The notes beneath the pieces were generated by a model. It saw nothing but the letters and a program-made list of their open reading frames with translations. It was not told the origin of the DNA and made no database searches. From NCBI RefSeq assembly GCF_949987535.1, contig NC_080066.1, forward strand, positions 89,857,600-89,921,599: 64,000 bases of DNA, written 5' to 3'. This stretch comes from Balaenoptera acutorostrata (Eukaryota; Chordata; Mammalia; Artiodactyla; Balaenopteridae). Positions 11,420-24,360 of this stretch are shown here, piece by piece. Both the position numbers and the translations under genes were made by a program. Each line of letters starts with the position of its first letter. Position 1 is the first letter of the stretch.

Positions 11420-12440
11420 AAACAGCACAGGAAGGTATAAAATGAAAGCTAAACATCTCCCACCACTTATAGTTTTTTATCTGTATTCTTCTAGTAAAAT
11501 ACATATAACTATTACTTACACAAAGGAGAACGTGTAATGCATACCTTCTATATCACTTAATAGTACATCTTAAAGCTCTTTCTACATCACCATCGATAGG
11601 TCTAACTTATTCTTTTCACTGACACAGGGTATTCTGTTCAATACAATTAATTTATTGGCAATCCCCTGTTGAAGGGGAATATTGTTTTCCTGTTGTTTGC
11701 TATTACAAGGTACATCCCATTCAGATATCTTAGAATCCTTTTGCAAGTGTATTACTAGGGTAAATCCTGAGCTGTGAAGTTGCTGGCTCAAAGGTCCTGT
11801 GAATTAGAATTTTTGATTAATAATGCCAAATTTCCTTTCAGAAATGTTGCACCAGTTTCTAATTCTTCTCATGTTGTCTGCGATGGTTTCTTTCCTCACA
11901 TCCTCACCAATGCTAAATATCATTGCATTTTTAAATTTTTGCTGAACTTACAAGATAAAAATTGCATCTTATTTTAATTTTCATTTCTTTAATTATGTAT
12001 GACATTTATCATTTTTTATGTGTTTACTGGTCATTTGCATTTATTTTTCTTTAAATTTTTTTCACTTATTAGGTATTTCTATTTTTGCCTATTTTTTTAA
12101 TTCACATTAGTTTTTTCTTAATTATTTGTACAAACTCTTTGAAAATTAAGGAACTGGCTCTTTGTTTTTCATGGGTCTTGCATATTTTTTTCTTAAGGAA
12201 CACCTTTTAACAATCAGCCACTTCATCTTCTTAAGCAAATTTCTGATTATGATTTGACTTTCTCTTAAATTGGCTTTCAAGAGACTATGTCCTGGTTATG
12301 CTATTAAGAATATTCTGGCATGTGTAAAAGGTATATTTTCTTTTATGAAGTAATAAATTGGCAATCTGGTTTTAAACATACTACTCAGGATTATGTGTGT
12401 TTGTGTATATATGTTTTTGAATTTTTGTTAATTTGAGTCC
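11420..12440 (-). mobile_element. Ancient LINE-1 3' region, reverse orientation
   Basis: T-rich plus-strand sequence has the composition and phrases of antisense old mammalian L1 (L1M) 3' parts, such as 'tttctacatcaccatcgatagg', 'ttgctggctcaaaggtcctgtg', 'ccaatgctaaatatcattgc' and 'ttatgtgtttactggtcatttgc'. No ORF2 frame survives. Boundaries are approximate. Confidence 0.6.
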
Positions 12441-12458
12441 TCCTTGAGAGACAGATGC

Positions 12459-12798
12459 TTTTTTTTTAAACTTTTTTTTAAAATTTTTTCTTAAATTTTA
12501 TTTATTTATTTATTTATTTATTTTTTATTTATTTATGGCTGTGTTGGGTCTTTGTTTCTGTGCAAGGGCTTTCTCTAGTTGTGGCAAGTGGGGACCACTC
12601 TTCATTGCGGTGCGCAGGCCTCTCACTATCGCGGCCTCTCTTGTTGTGGAGCACAGGCTCCAGACGCGCAGGCTCAGTAATTGTGGCTCACGGGCCTAGT
12701 TGCTCTGCGGCATGTGGGATCTTCCCAGACCAGGGCTCGAACCCGTGTCCCCTGCACTGGCAGGCAGATTCTCAACCACTGCGCCACCAGGGAAGCCC
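12459..12798 (-). mobile_element. CHR-type tRNA-derived SINE, reverse orientation
   Basis: This is a complete copy reading on the minus strand from GGCTTCCCTGGTGG to an (AAAT)n tail, seen as (TTTA)n on the plus strand. A B-box-like GGTTCGAGCC-type segment is present in the tRNA-related head. The 9-bp target duplication GACAGATGC flanks it (12450-12458 and 12799-12807). Confidence 0.92.
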
Positions 12799-12807
12799 GA
12801 CAGATGC

Positions 12808-15800
12808 ATTTTTGATGAGCTAAGAAATCATTTTCTGATCCTGCAAGACTGAGAGCAATACATGGGGTCATTGCTAATGCCCTGTTCGTGCTACTTTGCA
12901 AAGTGGCTCAGTGCGTCCCGTATGCCAGCCGTCAGTCAGCTTCTTCTGGCAATTCCCCAACCTTGCCTTCACCCCCTTCATTTCCAACTTTCATGGAGCA
13001 TTCTGGGCATCAGTAGGAGAAAAATGTGAAGGTAGGTCTTGGGTCTTTGTAACCAGGAAGAATTCCGGGGAGATGAATTGTTAGGGAGCACGAGATAGCT
13101 TTTAATATTTAAGGAGAAGATTAGATGCTGCATAGGGAAGATTCAAGGGATTTGGAACACTGAACCTCTGAACTCTGTGCCCATTGTAGGATCCTCTTAA
13201 AGGCTCACATTTATTCATTTCAGTTCATGATTGTTAATGATTAACATTTGTTTGCATATTTTGAAGCTTTAAAACCACAGTCTGTCAAACAAATAATTAG
13301 TAAATAGTTACATAATTCAAAGGCCTTGAAGTCTTATTCAAGCTCATGCAAAACATGTTGTATTTTTAAATAATTTTATGCCTATTTCACATTAAAATCT
13401 TCTCAAATAATAAGGAAAACCATCCTAGTACTATTTTTAAAAGATAAAAGTGACCATTCAACAGGATCAGTTACCTCTTCAATGTTTTAAATTAGATGTC
13501 AGGACTGATTTTAGACAGAGAATCATGCCATAAGAACTTCTTGTCATTTTATAAATCGTCTAATTACTTTTGGGGGAAATGCCAATTCTACAACTCTATA
13601 ATAAAAAGTAACAGTAATAAGTGGAATGTATATGTCTTTCTTTGCCCATAACTTTATAGTGACCCTTGAGCATTGATTCTCTACTCTGGTGTCATAGTGC
13701 TTTACATGCTTTTCCGGTGAAAAGCACATTCTTCAGGCATTTAGCAACATTTGATATTATAATATTATAATATCTATAATATTATCATGTGGTCTGTAAG
13801 TAAATGAGAATTTACAAAAAAGCAAAATACCCGAAACCATGAGGAGCTATAGCTAATTATTTCTGGTTTTGCAATTCTGAGATGCTGATTTATTATATAT
13901 ATACATGCATATCTGTATATATCCATCCAACAATAAATACTACCATTTATGAGTATGTGGTTCATATATATGAAGTATAGCTATAAATGAATTTGTGTAT
14001 GAATAGAATTAATATATCTATGGAGTGAAATGTACTTATAAACGTATATGAACTAAATTCTTAAGACAGTATCTGAACAATATATGAATACCGTAATGTG
14101 TGTTATTCATTCAAAACACATATTATTTGAAAAATGCCAAATATTTTTAACATCCCCTTTGTAGCAAAATGTATTTGTGCATATTTGCACAACCCACTTT
14201 AATACACTGTGGACAAAGGGAAGCATCCTTGATTCAAGGGCAACTACGGTCTGGTTCCAATAACGAGGGTTTAGAAAATGCTCTTTTTTTCCTTTAAACT
14301 CTTCAGAGAACAAAGATTCTCTAGCCACAGATCTTTAACAGCTTCTGTCTAGATGCAGGTAGATTGTACAATATAAAGTATAAACAGCAGATGTTAATTT
14401 GAATTTAAATGCAATTGAATTGTCCATCAAAAGGAATGTCGATCCAATTTATAATTAGCCTCCAAATAAATGAAAACCTTTTCCTATCTAAAATGAAGCT
14501 TAGGTCTATTTATAGAACAGTCATCATCAGATCATGTGCTTCCACTGCTTACAGACAGAATGCGCTCTTCCCTAATGGGCTTTTAAATCCATGTAACTGT
14601 TAGCAAAGAAAAAACAAACTAAATGGGCAGATGATACTACATTAGCCAAGCTTCCCTTTTCCTCCAGCAGTCAGAAGGTCTGATAAGGTCCTTGTGCCCA
14701 TCTGCCATTTTCTAGAATGAACTCAGACTCTATCCTGAGAAAACTGGGAAATATAAATCTTCTGATGCAGTTTACCCTAATAACAAGATGAATTAGAAGT
14801 GATTACAGTTTTCCTCAGGAGGAAACTTCTTGGTAGATGATCATTTATTTGTATCTGGGCTCACTGGATTACAGAAACCAATGAGAATTTCTAACATGTC
14901 ATCTTTTCTATAACAATTTTGTTCTGCCCATAAGTAACTAAAGGAACTAGACAAGAACAGATGCCAAATTCCCTCATTATGTGGATTCTAAACACAAGTG
15001 TCTTCAGAGTCTACAAACAAAAACGTGAACACATTTCAGGGAACTCAGTTAAATAATCATTCTGCATGCTGTTAGCAATATGATATTGTTTTCTGACCTT
15101 CAGACATGTCTTCCTATGACCTTTTCCTCCTTTCACATTAAATGTTTAACCTCTCTTTGCTTGTGAAGCCTTCCAGACTCTGCGCTTTTCGACTTTGTCT
15201 TAATCCCCCCTAATACTTCTTCCACTGCATCACCTTTCCCTTCTCTCTGTTGACAAGATGAATCCTTGACCCTATTTCATCTCAAAAAAATGTTCATTTA
15301 AGACAGACTTTTTACAGTTAAAACAGTCTAACTCAATAGCTGTCATCTAATGTTTTTAAACAAGATTCAGGCAGTGAGGGAGAAACGTTTGGTTCCCATG
15401 ACCAAGCATCAGTATAATGTATTGCTTGACATCATACTGCTTATAATGTTTTCAACAGTTTTCGCCACAGTGACACGCATGGATAACATTCTGATCAATG
15501 ACCCAACCTCATAAGTGAACCCAGGTATGGGAGCTACGACCAATGTGCCAGACATAACTCCACATGACACTTCTTTCCCATTCAAGAGAGCATGATAGGA
15601 TGTAAATAAGTCAGACCAACATCATTATACCAGTGATCAAGACTACTTTAATTTCTTAAAATAAAAAGGGGAATAATTTGCAAATGTTGACACTTTATTA
15701 ATAGCAACAAATTACTCACCACACTCCTCAGAAGTGATCACAGCTCATCAGTGTGTTGTATCTCTGTAGTTAAGACCTCCTGCTACAGACTGTCATTTTC

Positions 15801-16129
15801 TCATATACTTTCTCTAAACCTTGTCATTCACCAAACAACGTTAGGTATACTACAAAAAGTCATTTATTGATTTTGTAGCTAGATTTAAAAATAAGTGAGA
15901 TCAGTAAAATCCAATGAGATATATAAAAGTTTTTGAATTAAAAAACTGGGGGCAGCTAAGCATGGAAGAACATCAGATGTGGGCGGAGTTAAGCCTAGTC
16001 AGACTAGAGAAGAGGAAACCAAAAACACATTACAAACACTTGGAGTTGATAGGTTAATCTACCCACTTCTCAGAATCTCTGGCATCAGATAAAATCTAAA
16101 AATGCCTAAAATCTGAAAAGCTGTTGACT
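12808..16129. other. Unique AT-rich intergenic DNA
   Basis: More than 3 kb with no confident repeat or gene. Small AT-rich patches occur at 13755-13790 and 13895-13925. Open frames are 60-75 codons with no recognisable domain. Confidence 0.45.
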
Positions 16130-16535
16130 AGTGCTTGTGATACTATAGAACTGTGCTGTTCAATGTGGTAGCCAGTAGCCACCCGTGGCTATTTAAATTT
16201 AAATGAAAATGAATTAAAATGTATTAAAATTAAAAACTCAGTTCTGCAATCACACTAGTCACACTTACAACCTATAGTTTGAAAGCAATGCTGTCCAATG
16301 GAACTTTAAGAAAAGGGAAATGTTCTATATCTGTGCTGTACAACATGTGTAGCCACTAGCATTGTGGCTATTGAGCATTTAAAATACAGTTAGTGCAAAT
16401 AAGGAACTGAAATTTTAATTTAATTTTAATTAAGTTAAATTTAAATTTAAATAGCTATATGTGGCTAGTGGCTACCACATAGAACATTTCCACCACTGCA
16501 GAAAATTCTATTAGACAGTGCTCCTCTAGAACCAT
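16130..16535. repeat. Two adjacent copies of a hAT-like non-autonomous DNA element
   Basis: The motifs CTGTGCTGTNCAA, GTAGCCACTAGC-like, GTGGCTA(T/G) and TTTAAATTTAAAT recur. One partial copy covers about 16140-16260 and a fuller one 16288-16535, which ends in GGCTAGTGGCTACCACATAG and TTCTATTAGACAGTGCTC. The imperfect inverted structure (GCTGTCCAAT...ATTAGACAGTGC) fits a short Charlie/MER-type hAT element. The precise family is not assigned. Confidence 0.6.
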
Positions 16536-17352
16536 AGGATCCCTCATGCTGGAATGCCAAAAGGAGGGAAGGGAAGAACGTAAGAAGTACGGGTGGTGCT
16601 GGAGCAGAAAAATAATATTTTCTCTCCACCTACTATCTGCCAAGCACTTTGTTATAGGCTTTCCATATGTCATTTTACTTAATCTTCACAGCCCCCAAAT
16701 TGCTATTGACCTAACAGTAGAGACTCAGATAAGATGTGAGTCCACATCTACACGACATCTCATGCCATACTCTTTCCACTACTCCTTGACATCACTACGA
16801 TCATGAATGGTGTTCATACAGTCAACATAGACTTATCAAAAAAAAAAAAAAAACAGATTAAAGAATGAGGTGTCATGTCATTAAGGCATGTAAAAACAAA
16901 GGAAATGCTACTTTATATATCGGGCAACAAACATATGAAACGTGTTACTTTGAGAGATGGTATAGACTTAAAAGGAAACAGAATTAAAGAAAATGAATGA
17001 CTGATAGTTTCATTATTAAGGGAAGCCAGAAATGAGTGAATTGCCAAAAGTAAAACTGTAGTAACTGTGATCATCATAACAATAGCTATCATTTATTGAA
17101 TCCTTACTGTGCTCAATAATTCATGCTCATAATCACCCACCCTCTGAAGTACAGGTGAGAGTGTCACTGTCAGAGATAAAATTGCAGTCTGGAAAGCAGA
17201 AAGGTCTGACTGATTAACCTCTTTCTTATCTTCTTAAAGTGAAATTTCCCAATGCCTTTTCACAGGGACATACAACAAAGTGATGAAAGAATAGATAATG
17301 TCCAATATCAGTCAGTGAAGAAATGCACTGCCATTATTGAAAGTCCTCGTTT
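16536..17352. other. Intergenic DNA with MIR-like patches
   Basis: About 16625-16750 ('ctactatctgccaagcactttgtt', 'cattttacttaatcttcacag') and 17088-17225 ('atcatttattgaatccttactgtgctc') resemble MIR. An A15 run lies near 16839-16853. No gene is seen. Confidence 0.45.
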
Positions 17353-17369
17353 AAATTTTAATTTGCCAG

Positions 17370-17635
17370 GGCTTCCCTGGTGGCACAGTGGTTGAGAATC
17401 TGCCTGCCAATGCAGGGGACATGGGTTCGAGCCCTGGTCTGGGAAGATCCCACATGCCGCGGAGCAACCAGGCCTGTGTGCCACAATTGCTGAGCCTGCG
17501 TGTCAGGAGCCTGTGCTCCGCAACGAGAGAGGCCACGATGGTGAGAGGCCCGCGCACCGCGATGAAGAGTGGCCCCCGCTTGCCATGGCTGGGGAAGGCC
17601 CTCGCACAGAAACGAAGATCCAACACAGCCAAAAA

Positions 17636-17671
<36 letters not shown>

Positions 17672-17699
17672 AAAAATAAAGGAATTCCTTTAAAAAAAT
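17370..17699 (+). mobile_element. CHR-type SINE, forward orientation
   Basis: A full-length copy from GGGCTTCCCTGGTGG to an (AAAT)n tail followed by more A-rich sequence. The target duplication TTTTAATTTGCCAG is visible at 17356-17369 and 17700-17713. Open frames through it on both strands are shadows of its CpG-rich body. Confidence 0.93.
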
Positions 17700-17713
17700 T
17701 TTTAATTTGCCAG

Positions 17714-18572
17714 TTTCTTAATTATCCTTGCATATGTCCTAATTTTTTCCCTAAGCTTTATATCTGGTGATCATAATCATCTGCAAGGCTGACATTAAAA
17801 TTTGCTAGGTTGGTAGGTTTGGGAGAATAACTTAATTTTCATGTACCTTTTACAGCCCTGTCCGGTTATTGTTGATATTAGAAAGAATCTCAGTCCATCT
17901 TGGCCTTCTTAATATTTTCTCCTTTCTAGTTTTTATCATCAGTCATAGAGGCAGAACTGTTATGGATGAGAGTACATTTAAGGAAATAATAAAGACTCTT
18001 GGCTGTCTGCAATATCCATCTCATAGTGGCTGGAAATAACTTCAGGAAAGCTAATTATTAAATAATTAATAACAATAATCCCTTAATTAAAAATAATGTG
18101 TTAACACCTAACCCAATCCTTGGCACATAAAGCTCATTCAACAATTGTTTCCTTTTCTCCCTTTCCTACTCTTAACTCCTTGGTCTGCCAGATTATAATA
18201 TAAATTGTGATCACAAGTAAATTTGGCTCAGTGTTTTCCTCTTTGATTCAAGATCACCACAGAAAACAACATTTCTATTCCAGATCCTCTCTATATATGG
18301 CTTTAGGAGAATAACTGCCAATTCTGACTTTCAAACCTCCTATAGTTACTATTTATGCTAATGGATACTTAGGCTACATATATTTCAAAACATTATCAAA
18401 TTAGGATCACACATCTAAAGAATATTTGTGTATCTTAATAAGGAAATATATTCTTGGAAATATACTACTTTATCTTATCAGTGGGCTAAAACAAGGTGAG
18501 GAAAATATATTCTTATTTTATGTGCAAGATAACTTTAGAAATTGTCCACATTGATTGCATAATTTATGACAG
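17714..18572. other. Unique AT-rich intergenic DNA
   Basis: Nothing recognised beyond a short MIR-end-like scrap near 18118-18150. Confidence 0.4.
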
Positions 18573-18960
18573 ATCTTGTGGCAGAGTATTATGTAGCCAT
18601 TATAGAGAATGAAGTAAATACATTATTATTAGAATGGAAAGAGTTCCAAGATATAAAGTTATGTGAAAACCACCAGATGTACAAGTATGTGCATCATATG
18701 ATTTTTTTTAAGCAACCTGAAAAGTTGAATGGTTTTCAAATTGATACATGAGACAGAGAGTGATGGATGGACGCTGATATGTTATTGTTATTATTATCAT
18801 TATCATTAGGCATCACACAAACGCAAAAATCAATAGTAGTTTTGTCTATGGAGGGTGGGGTTGTGAGACATTTATATTTTATCTTGTACTTACATACAAT
18901 TTAAATTTTCTAATCATGTACATGTATTACTTTTAAAAAATATCATCAGAAATTATATGG
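18573..18960 (+). mobile_element. Old LINE-1 3' end
   Basis: 'gagtattatgtagccattatagagaatgaag', 'atggaaagagttccaagatata' and 'catatgatttttttt' follow the order of the 3' UTR of old mammalian L1 families. It is non-coding and strongly diverged. Confidence 0.55.
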
Positions 18961-19103
18961 GCATTGACATTTTGATCCACTTCTGTTAGCCTACTTCTCT
19001 CTATTTAAAAAAAAAAGTAGTATGTTATTTTTAAACAATCTTTGGTATTATTGATAAGAGGCTTAATTGAGCCATCATTTTCTCTGTCAAATTCACATTG
19101 CCA

Positions 19104-19443
19104 GGGCTTCCCTGGTGGCGCAGTGGTTGAGAATCTGCCTGCTAATGCAGGGGACACGGGTTCGAGCCCTGGTCTGGGAAGATCCCACATGCCACGGAGC
19201 AGCTGGGCCCGTGAGCCACAGTTACTGAGCCTGCGCGTCTGGAGCCTGTGCCCCGCAACGGGAGGGGCCGCGATAGTGAAAGGCCCGCGCACCGCGATGA
19301 AGAGCGGTTCCCGCACCGCGATGAAGAGTGGCCCCCGCTTGCCGCAACTAGAGAAAGCCCTCGCACGAACCGAAGACCCAACACAGCCAAAAATAAAAAT
19401 AAATAAATAAATAAATAAATAAAGTAGCTATAAAAATTTTTTA
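19104..19443 (+). mobile_element. CHR-type SINE with an internal tandem duplication
   Basis: Complete copy with the (AAAT)n tail, flanked by the 15-bp target duplication AAATTCACATTGCCA (19089-19103 and 19444-19458). Near its 3' half the segment CGCACCGCGATGAAGAG occurs twice in tandem (about 19289 and 19313, period 24-25 bp), which the other copies in the window lack. Confidence 0.93.
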
Positions 19444-19458
19444 AAATTCACATTGCCA

Positions 19459-20273
19459 AATGGCTGGATTTTTAAAGGACTGCCTTCTAAAATAACAGAG
19501 CAATCCTGGTTTGGGCTCATAACTACTTGGTCAAAGAAATATCAACTGGTCATGATTGCCCATCCTGAAAAAAAAATCAAGGCTTGCATCTTCAGAGAAA
19601 GAGAAGTCATATAATATCCTCTATTTACTTATGACTACCTTCAGTAACTCCACCTTCTTTTGTACGTTGCCGGATTCAAATCTGGCTTGGATGAATTATT
19701 ATTTGAAACCTAGTCAAGGCTCCACTAATGTCTGGATACAGTAAAAGCCAGTGAAATCTCCCATTATTTTGACAAAATGCTATAGAATTTAAGAAGCTAA
19801 CTACATTGAAACAAAGGGTAGGTCATGGGGGAATAGACCTAGCACCTTTCCAGAAACAGAACGCCTATTACCAGTAAAGACTTGTGATCTAATGTTCTTC
19901 ACTCCATTCCTCTTTTTTAAAGAAAGGGAATGTAGTAAGTTTTCTTTCATTCAGGAAAAAAATCTAATATTCATACTGGAACAAGAACTGACAGCCATTA
20001 CACTTTAAGGGTTTGATGAGACCTTGGCAATTGCTCCTTTGGCCCAATGAATCAGGCATGAATAACAATTTCAATCTTTTCTTTTTATACAAAAAGACCA
20101 AGTCAGGATTGACAGCCTTTTAGAAACTGGGTGGCAGGGAGTTAAGCCCTGTTTTTGTTTGGCACATGAGCACTGGTGAGGACCAGTACAACAGACTTAG
20201 CCAGGCAACAGGGACCAAGAAATGATTTGGGCTTCAGATTTCTTCCTCACATCCCACATTTGTATACATTCTT
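19459..20273. other. Unique intergenic DNA
   Basis: No gene or repeat recognised. Confidence 0.4.
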
Positions 20274-20288
20274 AAATAAAATATTCAG

Positions 20289-20583
20289 GAGTTACAGATG
20301 TAGAAAACAATCTTATGGTTACCAGGGGGGAAAAGGGGAGAGGGATAAATTGGGAGATTGGGATTGATGTATACACACTACTATATATAAAATATATAAC
20401 TAATAAGGACCTACTGTGTAGCACAGGGAACTCTACTCAATACTCTGTAATGACCTATATGGGAAAAGAATCTAAAAAAGAGTGGATATATGTATAACTG
20501 ATTCACTTTGCTGTAGAGCAGAAAGTTAACACAACATTGTAAATCAACTATACTCCAATAAAAATTTTTAAAAATTAGAAAAT
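20289..20583 (+). mobile_element. 5'-truncated LINE-1 3' end
   Basis: Contains GGTTACCAGGGGGGAAAAGG, GACCTACTGTGTAGCACAGG, the GATTCACTTTGCTGTAGAGC segment and an A-rich end. A 15-bp target duplication AAATAAAATATTCAG lies at 20274-20288 and 20584-20598, so this is a clean L1 insertion of a very short 3' piece. Confidence 0.9.
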
Positions 20584-20598
20584 AAATAAAATATTCAG

Positions 20599-21634
20599 AA
20601 ATTTTACAATGTTCTCAAGATCTTTGAATTGAAAGAATAGAATGTGTTATACTGCAGTGGTGGATAAACATACAAAGTTTTCAAAATTCCCATTTTCAAT
20701 GAATGTGTCTTAGGGTTAGCTTCTTTTCCTCATAGAACCTCTAATAGAAAACTTGCTTATTACATGGTTGACAATTGTTTAGAAGCCCAAACTGGTAAAT
20801 ATTCTTCCAACATTTGCAAAAGTGTATTCCATGGAACACTGATCCCTTGGGATATTTCTTGAAGGTGAAGATTCCATGATCAAAATATTTTGAAAGCATT
20901 TTGTACTATATTCTCATATTGGTAATTCACAGTGTACATCTGCATATTCCAGATTCTGAGTAGTCAAAAAAAATAACCAGTTTAAATTTGTTTAACATCT
21001 TATTTCTGAATCTTTTTCTTTATCATGGAAATACTTTCCTGATGCATTAATTAATATTTTATTGAATTAATATTCTATATAGAGGATACTTTGGGAAACA
21101 CAAGACAATTCTACCTGTTGGTAATAATAGAATGGTCATGGGCCCAGCTACCACAGAAGACAGTGAGTGTCTCAAAGAGAAAGCAGATGAAAAGAAGAGA
21201 TCCACGTGCTAGGTCTGTGGCCCAGTCAGTATCCGGAAATTAGAGTAATTAGACTCCTTATTGGTAAATATTCTTGCCTTATTGCCACTCAAATTTGGAC
21301 CAGAGGCAGAGTGAAATAAACCACTAGGAGAGAAGGGGATGCTCTTTAGTTATCCCTAAATTGAGAGATCAACCCAATCTCAATTATAAATGAAAACAGT
21401 AAGCCCAGAGATATTATATGACATGCCCAAGACCACTCTGGTGGTCAGAAGCAGGCCTGGATTGAGAACCCAGTCTTCTGAATCTGATGCCAGAGTACTT
21501 CTTAGCAGCCCATACCAACTTCTGCCCAGTGATGAGCAGAAAGCCTATTGATTGAACCAAATATAATTGAATATTAATATTACTTTTGGGTCCATTACAA
21601 TCATGATGAGAAATGAACAATTAAGGACATTTAA
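20599..21634. other. Intergenic DNA
   Basis: Mostly unique. About 21390-21500 has MIR-like text ('catgcccaagaccactctggtggtcagaagcaggcctgg', 'aacccagtcttctgaatctg'). No gene is seen. Confidence 0.4.
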
Positions 21635-21947
21635 GGGGCTTCCCTGGTGGCGCAGTGGTTGAGAATCTGCCTGCCAATGCAGGGGACATGGGTTCGAGCC
21701 CTGGTCTGGGAAGATCCCACATGCCGCAGAGCAACTAGGTCCGTGAGCCACAACTACTGAGCCTGCGCGTCTGGAGCCTGTGCTCCACAACAAGAGAGGC
21801 CGCGATAGTGAGAGGCCCGCGCAACGAGATGAGGAGTGGCCCCCGCTTGCCGCAACTAGAGAAAGCCCTCACAGAAACGAAAACCCAACACAGCCAAAAA
21901 TAAATAAATTAATTAAAAAAAAAAAGAGTACTGTTTAAAAAAAAAAG
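21635..21947 (+). mobile_element. CHR-type SINE, forward orientation
   Basis: Complete head and body, ending in AAAAATAAATAAATTAATT and further A-rich sequence. A short candidate target duplication CATTTAA is at 21628-21634 and 21948-21954. Confidence 0.88.
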
Positions 21948-21954
21948 CATTTAA

Positions 21955-22320
21955 AAATTGTTTAATGTTTCTTTTTTGCTTTATAATTTCTATTGTTCCT
22001 AATACTTTGAATGTATAAGTGGAAAACAATAGAATGTATAGCAGTATAGTGTAGTGGATAGTACAGTGACTAGACATTACCCATCTACTGAGCACAGAAA
22101 ACAACAGCCTACAAGCTTCTAAAGAATCACAAATTAAAAATCACCTACTCTAACATCAGCAACAGTAGCATTAACAGTAGCAATGCAATCTATCCCAATC
22201 CAGACGGTGCTGGGCTTCAGCTCACATTGGGGTGTGGCTTGTACATACCTATGACCACAGGGTGGTCTTTTTCATATTGCTCTAAAGTCAACTGCTCCTG
22301 GGGCTTCATTGTCTCCTGTT
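21955..22320. other. Intergenic DNA upstream of the L1
   Basis: No recognised feature. Confidence 0.35.
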
Positions 22321-24360
22321 GCATCTTTTGACAAAATTCAAACCAAAGCTTTTGACAAAATTCAACACCCATTTATGATAAAAACTCTCCAGAAAGTGGG
22401 CATAGAGGGAACCTACCTTAACATAATAAAGGCCGTATATGGCAAACCCACAGCCAACATCATTCTCAAAGGTGAAAAACTGAAACCATTTCCTCTAAGA
22501 TCAGGAAAAAGACAAGGATGTCCACTCTCACCACTATTATTCAACATAGTTTTGGAAGTCCTAGCCATGGCAATCAGAAAACAAAAAGAAATAAAAGGAA
22601 TACAAATTGGAAAAGAAGAAGTAAAACTGTCACTGTTTGCGGATGACATGATACTATACATAGAGAATCCTAAAACTGCCACCAGAAAACTGCTAGAGCT
22701 AATTAATGAATATGGTAACGTTGCAGGATACAAAATTAATGCACAGAAATCTCTTGCATTCCTATACACTAATGATGAAAAATCTGAAAGAGAAATTATG
22801 GAAACACTCCCATTTACCATTGCAACAAAAAGAATAAAATACCTAGGAATAAACCTACCTAGGGAGACAAAAGACCTGTATGCAGAAAACTATAAGACAC
22901 TGATGAAAGAAATTAAAGATGATACCAACAGATGGAGAGATATACCATGTTCTTGGATTGGAAGAATCAACATTGTGAAAATGAGTATACTACCCAAAGC
23001 AATCTACAGATTCAATGCAATCCCTATCAAATTACCAATGGCATTTTTTACGGAGCTAGAACAAATCATCTTAAAATTAGTATGGAGACACAAAAGACCC
23101 CGAATAGCCAAAGCAGTCTTGAGGCAAAAAAATGGAGCTGGAGGAATCAGATTCCCTGACTTCAGACTATACTACAAAGCTACAGTAATCAAGACAATAT
23201 GGTACTGGCATAAAAACAGAAACATAGATCAGTGGAACAAGAGAGAAAGCCCAGAGATTAACCCACGCACCTATGGTCAACTAATCTATGACAAAGGAGG
23301 CAAAGATATACAATGGAGAAAAGACAGTCTCTTCAATAAGTGGTGCTGGGAAAACTGGACAGCTACATGTAAAAGAATGAAATTAGAATACTCCCTAACA
23401 CCATACACAAAAATAAACTCAAAATGGATTAGAGACCTAAATCTAAGACTGGACACTATAAAACTCTTAGAGGAAAACATAGGAAGAACACTCTTTGACA
23501 TAAATCACAGCAAGATCTTTTTTGATCCACCTCCTAGAGTAATGGAAATAAAAACAGAAATAAACAAATGGGACCTAATGAAACTTCAAAGCTTTTGCAC
23601 AGCAAAGGAAACCATAAACAAGACGAAAAGACAACCCTCAGAATGGGAGAAAATATTTGCAAACGAATCAACGGACAAAGGATTAATCTCCAAAATATAT
23701 AAACAGCTCATTCAGCTCAATATTTAAGAAACAAACACCCCAATCCAAAAATGGGCAGAAGACCTAAATAGACATTTCTCCAAAGAAGACATACAGACGG
23801 CCACGAAGCACATGAAAAGATGCTCAACATCACTAATTATTAGAGAAATGCAAATCAAAACTACAATGAGGTATCACCTCACTCCTGTTAGAATGGGCAT
23901 CATCAGAAAATCTACAAACAACAAATGCTGGAGAGGGTGTGGAGAAAAGGGAACCCTCTTGCACTGTTGGTGGGAATGTAAATTGATACAGCCACTATGG
24001 AGAACAATATGGAGGTTCCTTAAAAAACTAAAAATAGAACTACCATATGACCCTGCAATCCCACTACTGGGCATATACCCAGAGAAAACCGTAATTCAAA
24101 AAGACACATGCACCCGAATGTTCATTGCAGCACTATTTACAATAGCCAGGTCATGGAAGCAACCTAAATGCCCATCAACAGACGAATGGATAAAGAAGTT
24201 GTGGTACATATATACAATGGAATATTACTCAGCCATAAAAAGGAACGAAATTGAGTCATTTGTTGAGACGTGGATGGATCTAGAGACTGTCATACAGAGT
24301 GAAGTAAGTCAGAAAGAGAAAAACAAATATCATATATTAATGCATGTATGTGGAACCTAG
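22321..24360 (+). pseudogene. LINE-1 ORF2 remnant (reverse transcriptase and C-terminal domain)
   Basis: In the intact family ORF2 encodes the endonuclease and reverse transcriptase that carry out target-primed reverse transcription. Here the frame starts at a [16 protein letters not shown] segment and keeps the [12 protein letters not shown] block and the catalytic LFADDMILY motif (encoded near 22635-22660). Downstream it retains the cysteine-rich C-terminal segment [18 protein letters not shown] (near 23926-23980). The N-terminal endonuclease domain is gone. One nonsense codon, TAA at 23725-23727, separates two open stretches that lie in the same frame, because the 84 bases up to the ATG at 23812 are 28 whole codons. 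The reading ends at TAG 24358-24360. One stop in about 680 codons points to a fairly young insertion. It cannot encode a working protein. Confidence 0.93.

Noticed and set aside
12560..12901. Open frames across CHR SINEs (also in the other SINE copies)
   Set aside because: The same peptide pattern recurs in every SINE copy on both strands, so they are shadows of a non-coding tRNA-derived repeat.
13755..13790. ATTATAATATTATAATAT palindromic patch as a functional hairpin
   Set aside because: It is simple AT-rich sequence, expected by chance in this composition.
17370..17450. tRNA-like head of CHR SINEs as a tRNA gene
   Set aside because: It contains a B-box-like motif, but it is joined to the SINE body and (AAAT)n tail and is flanked by target duplications; it is not a free tRNA gene.
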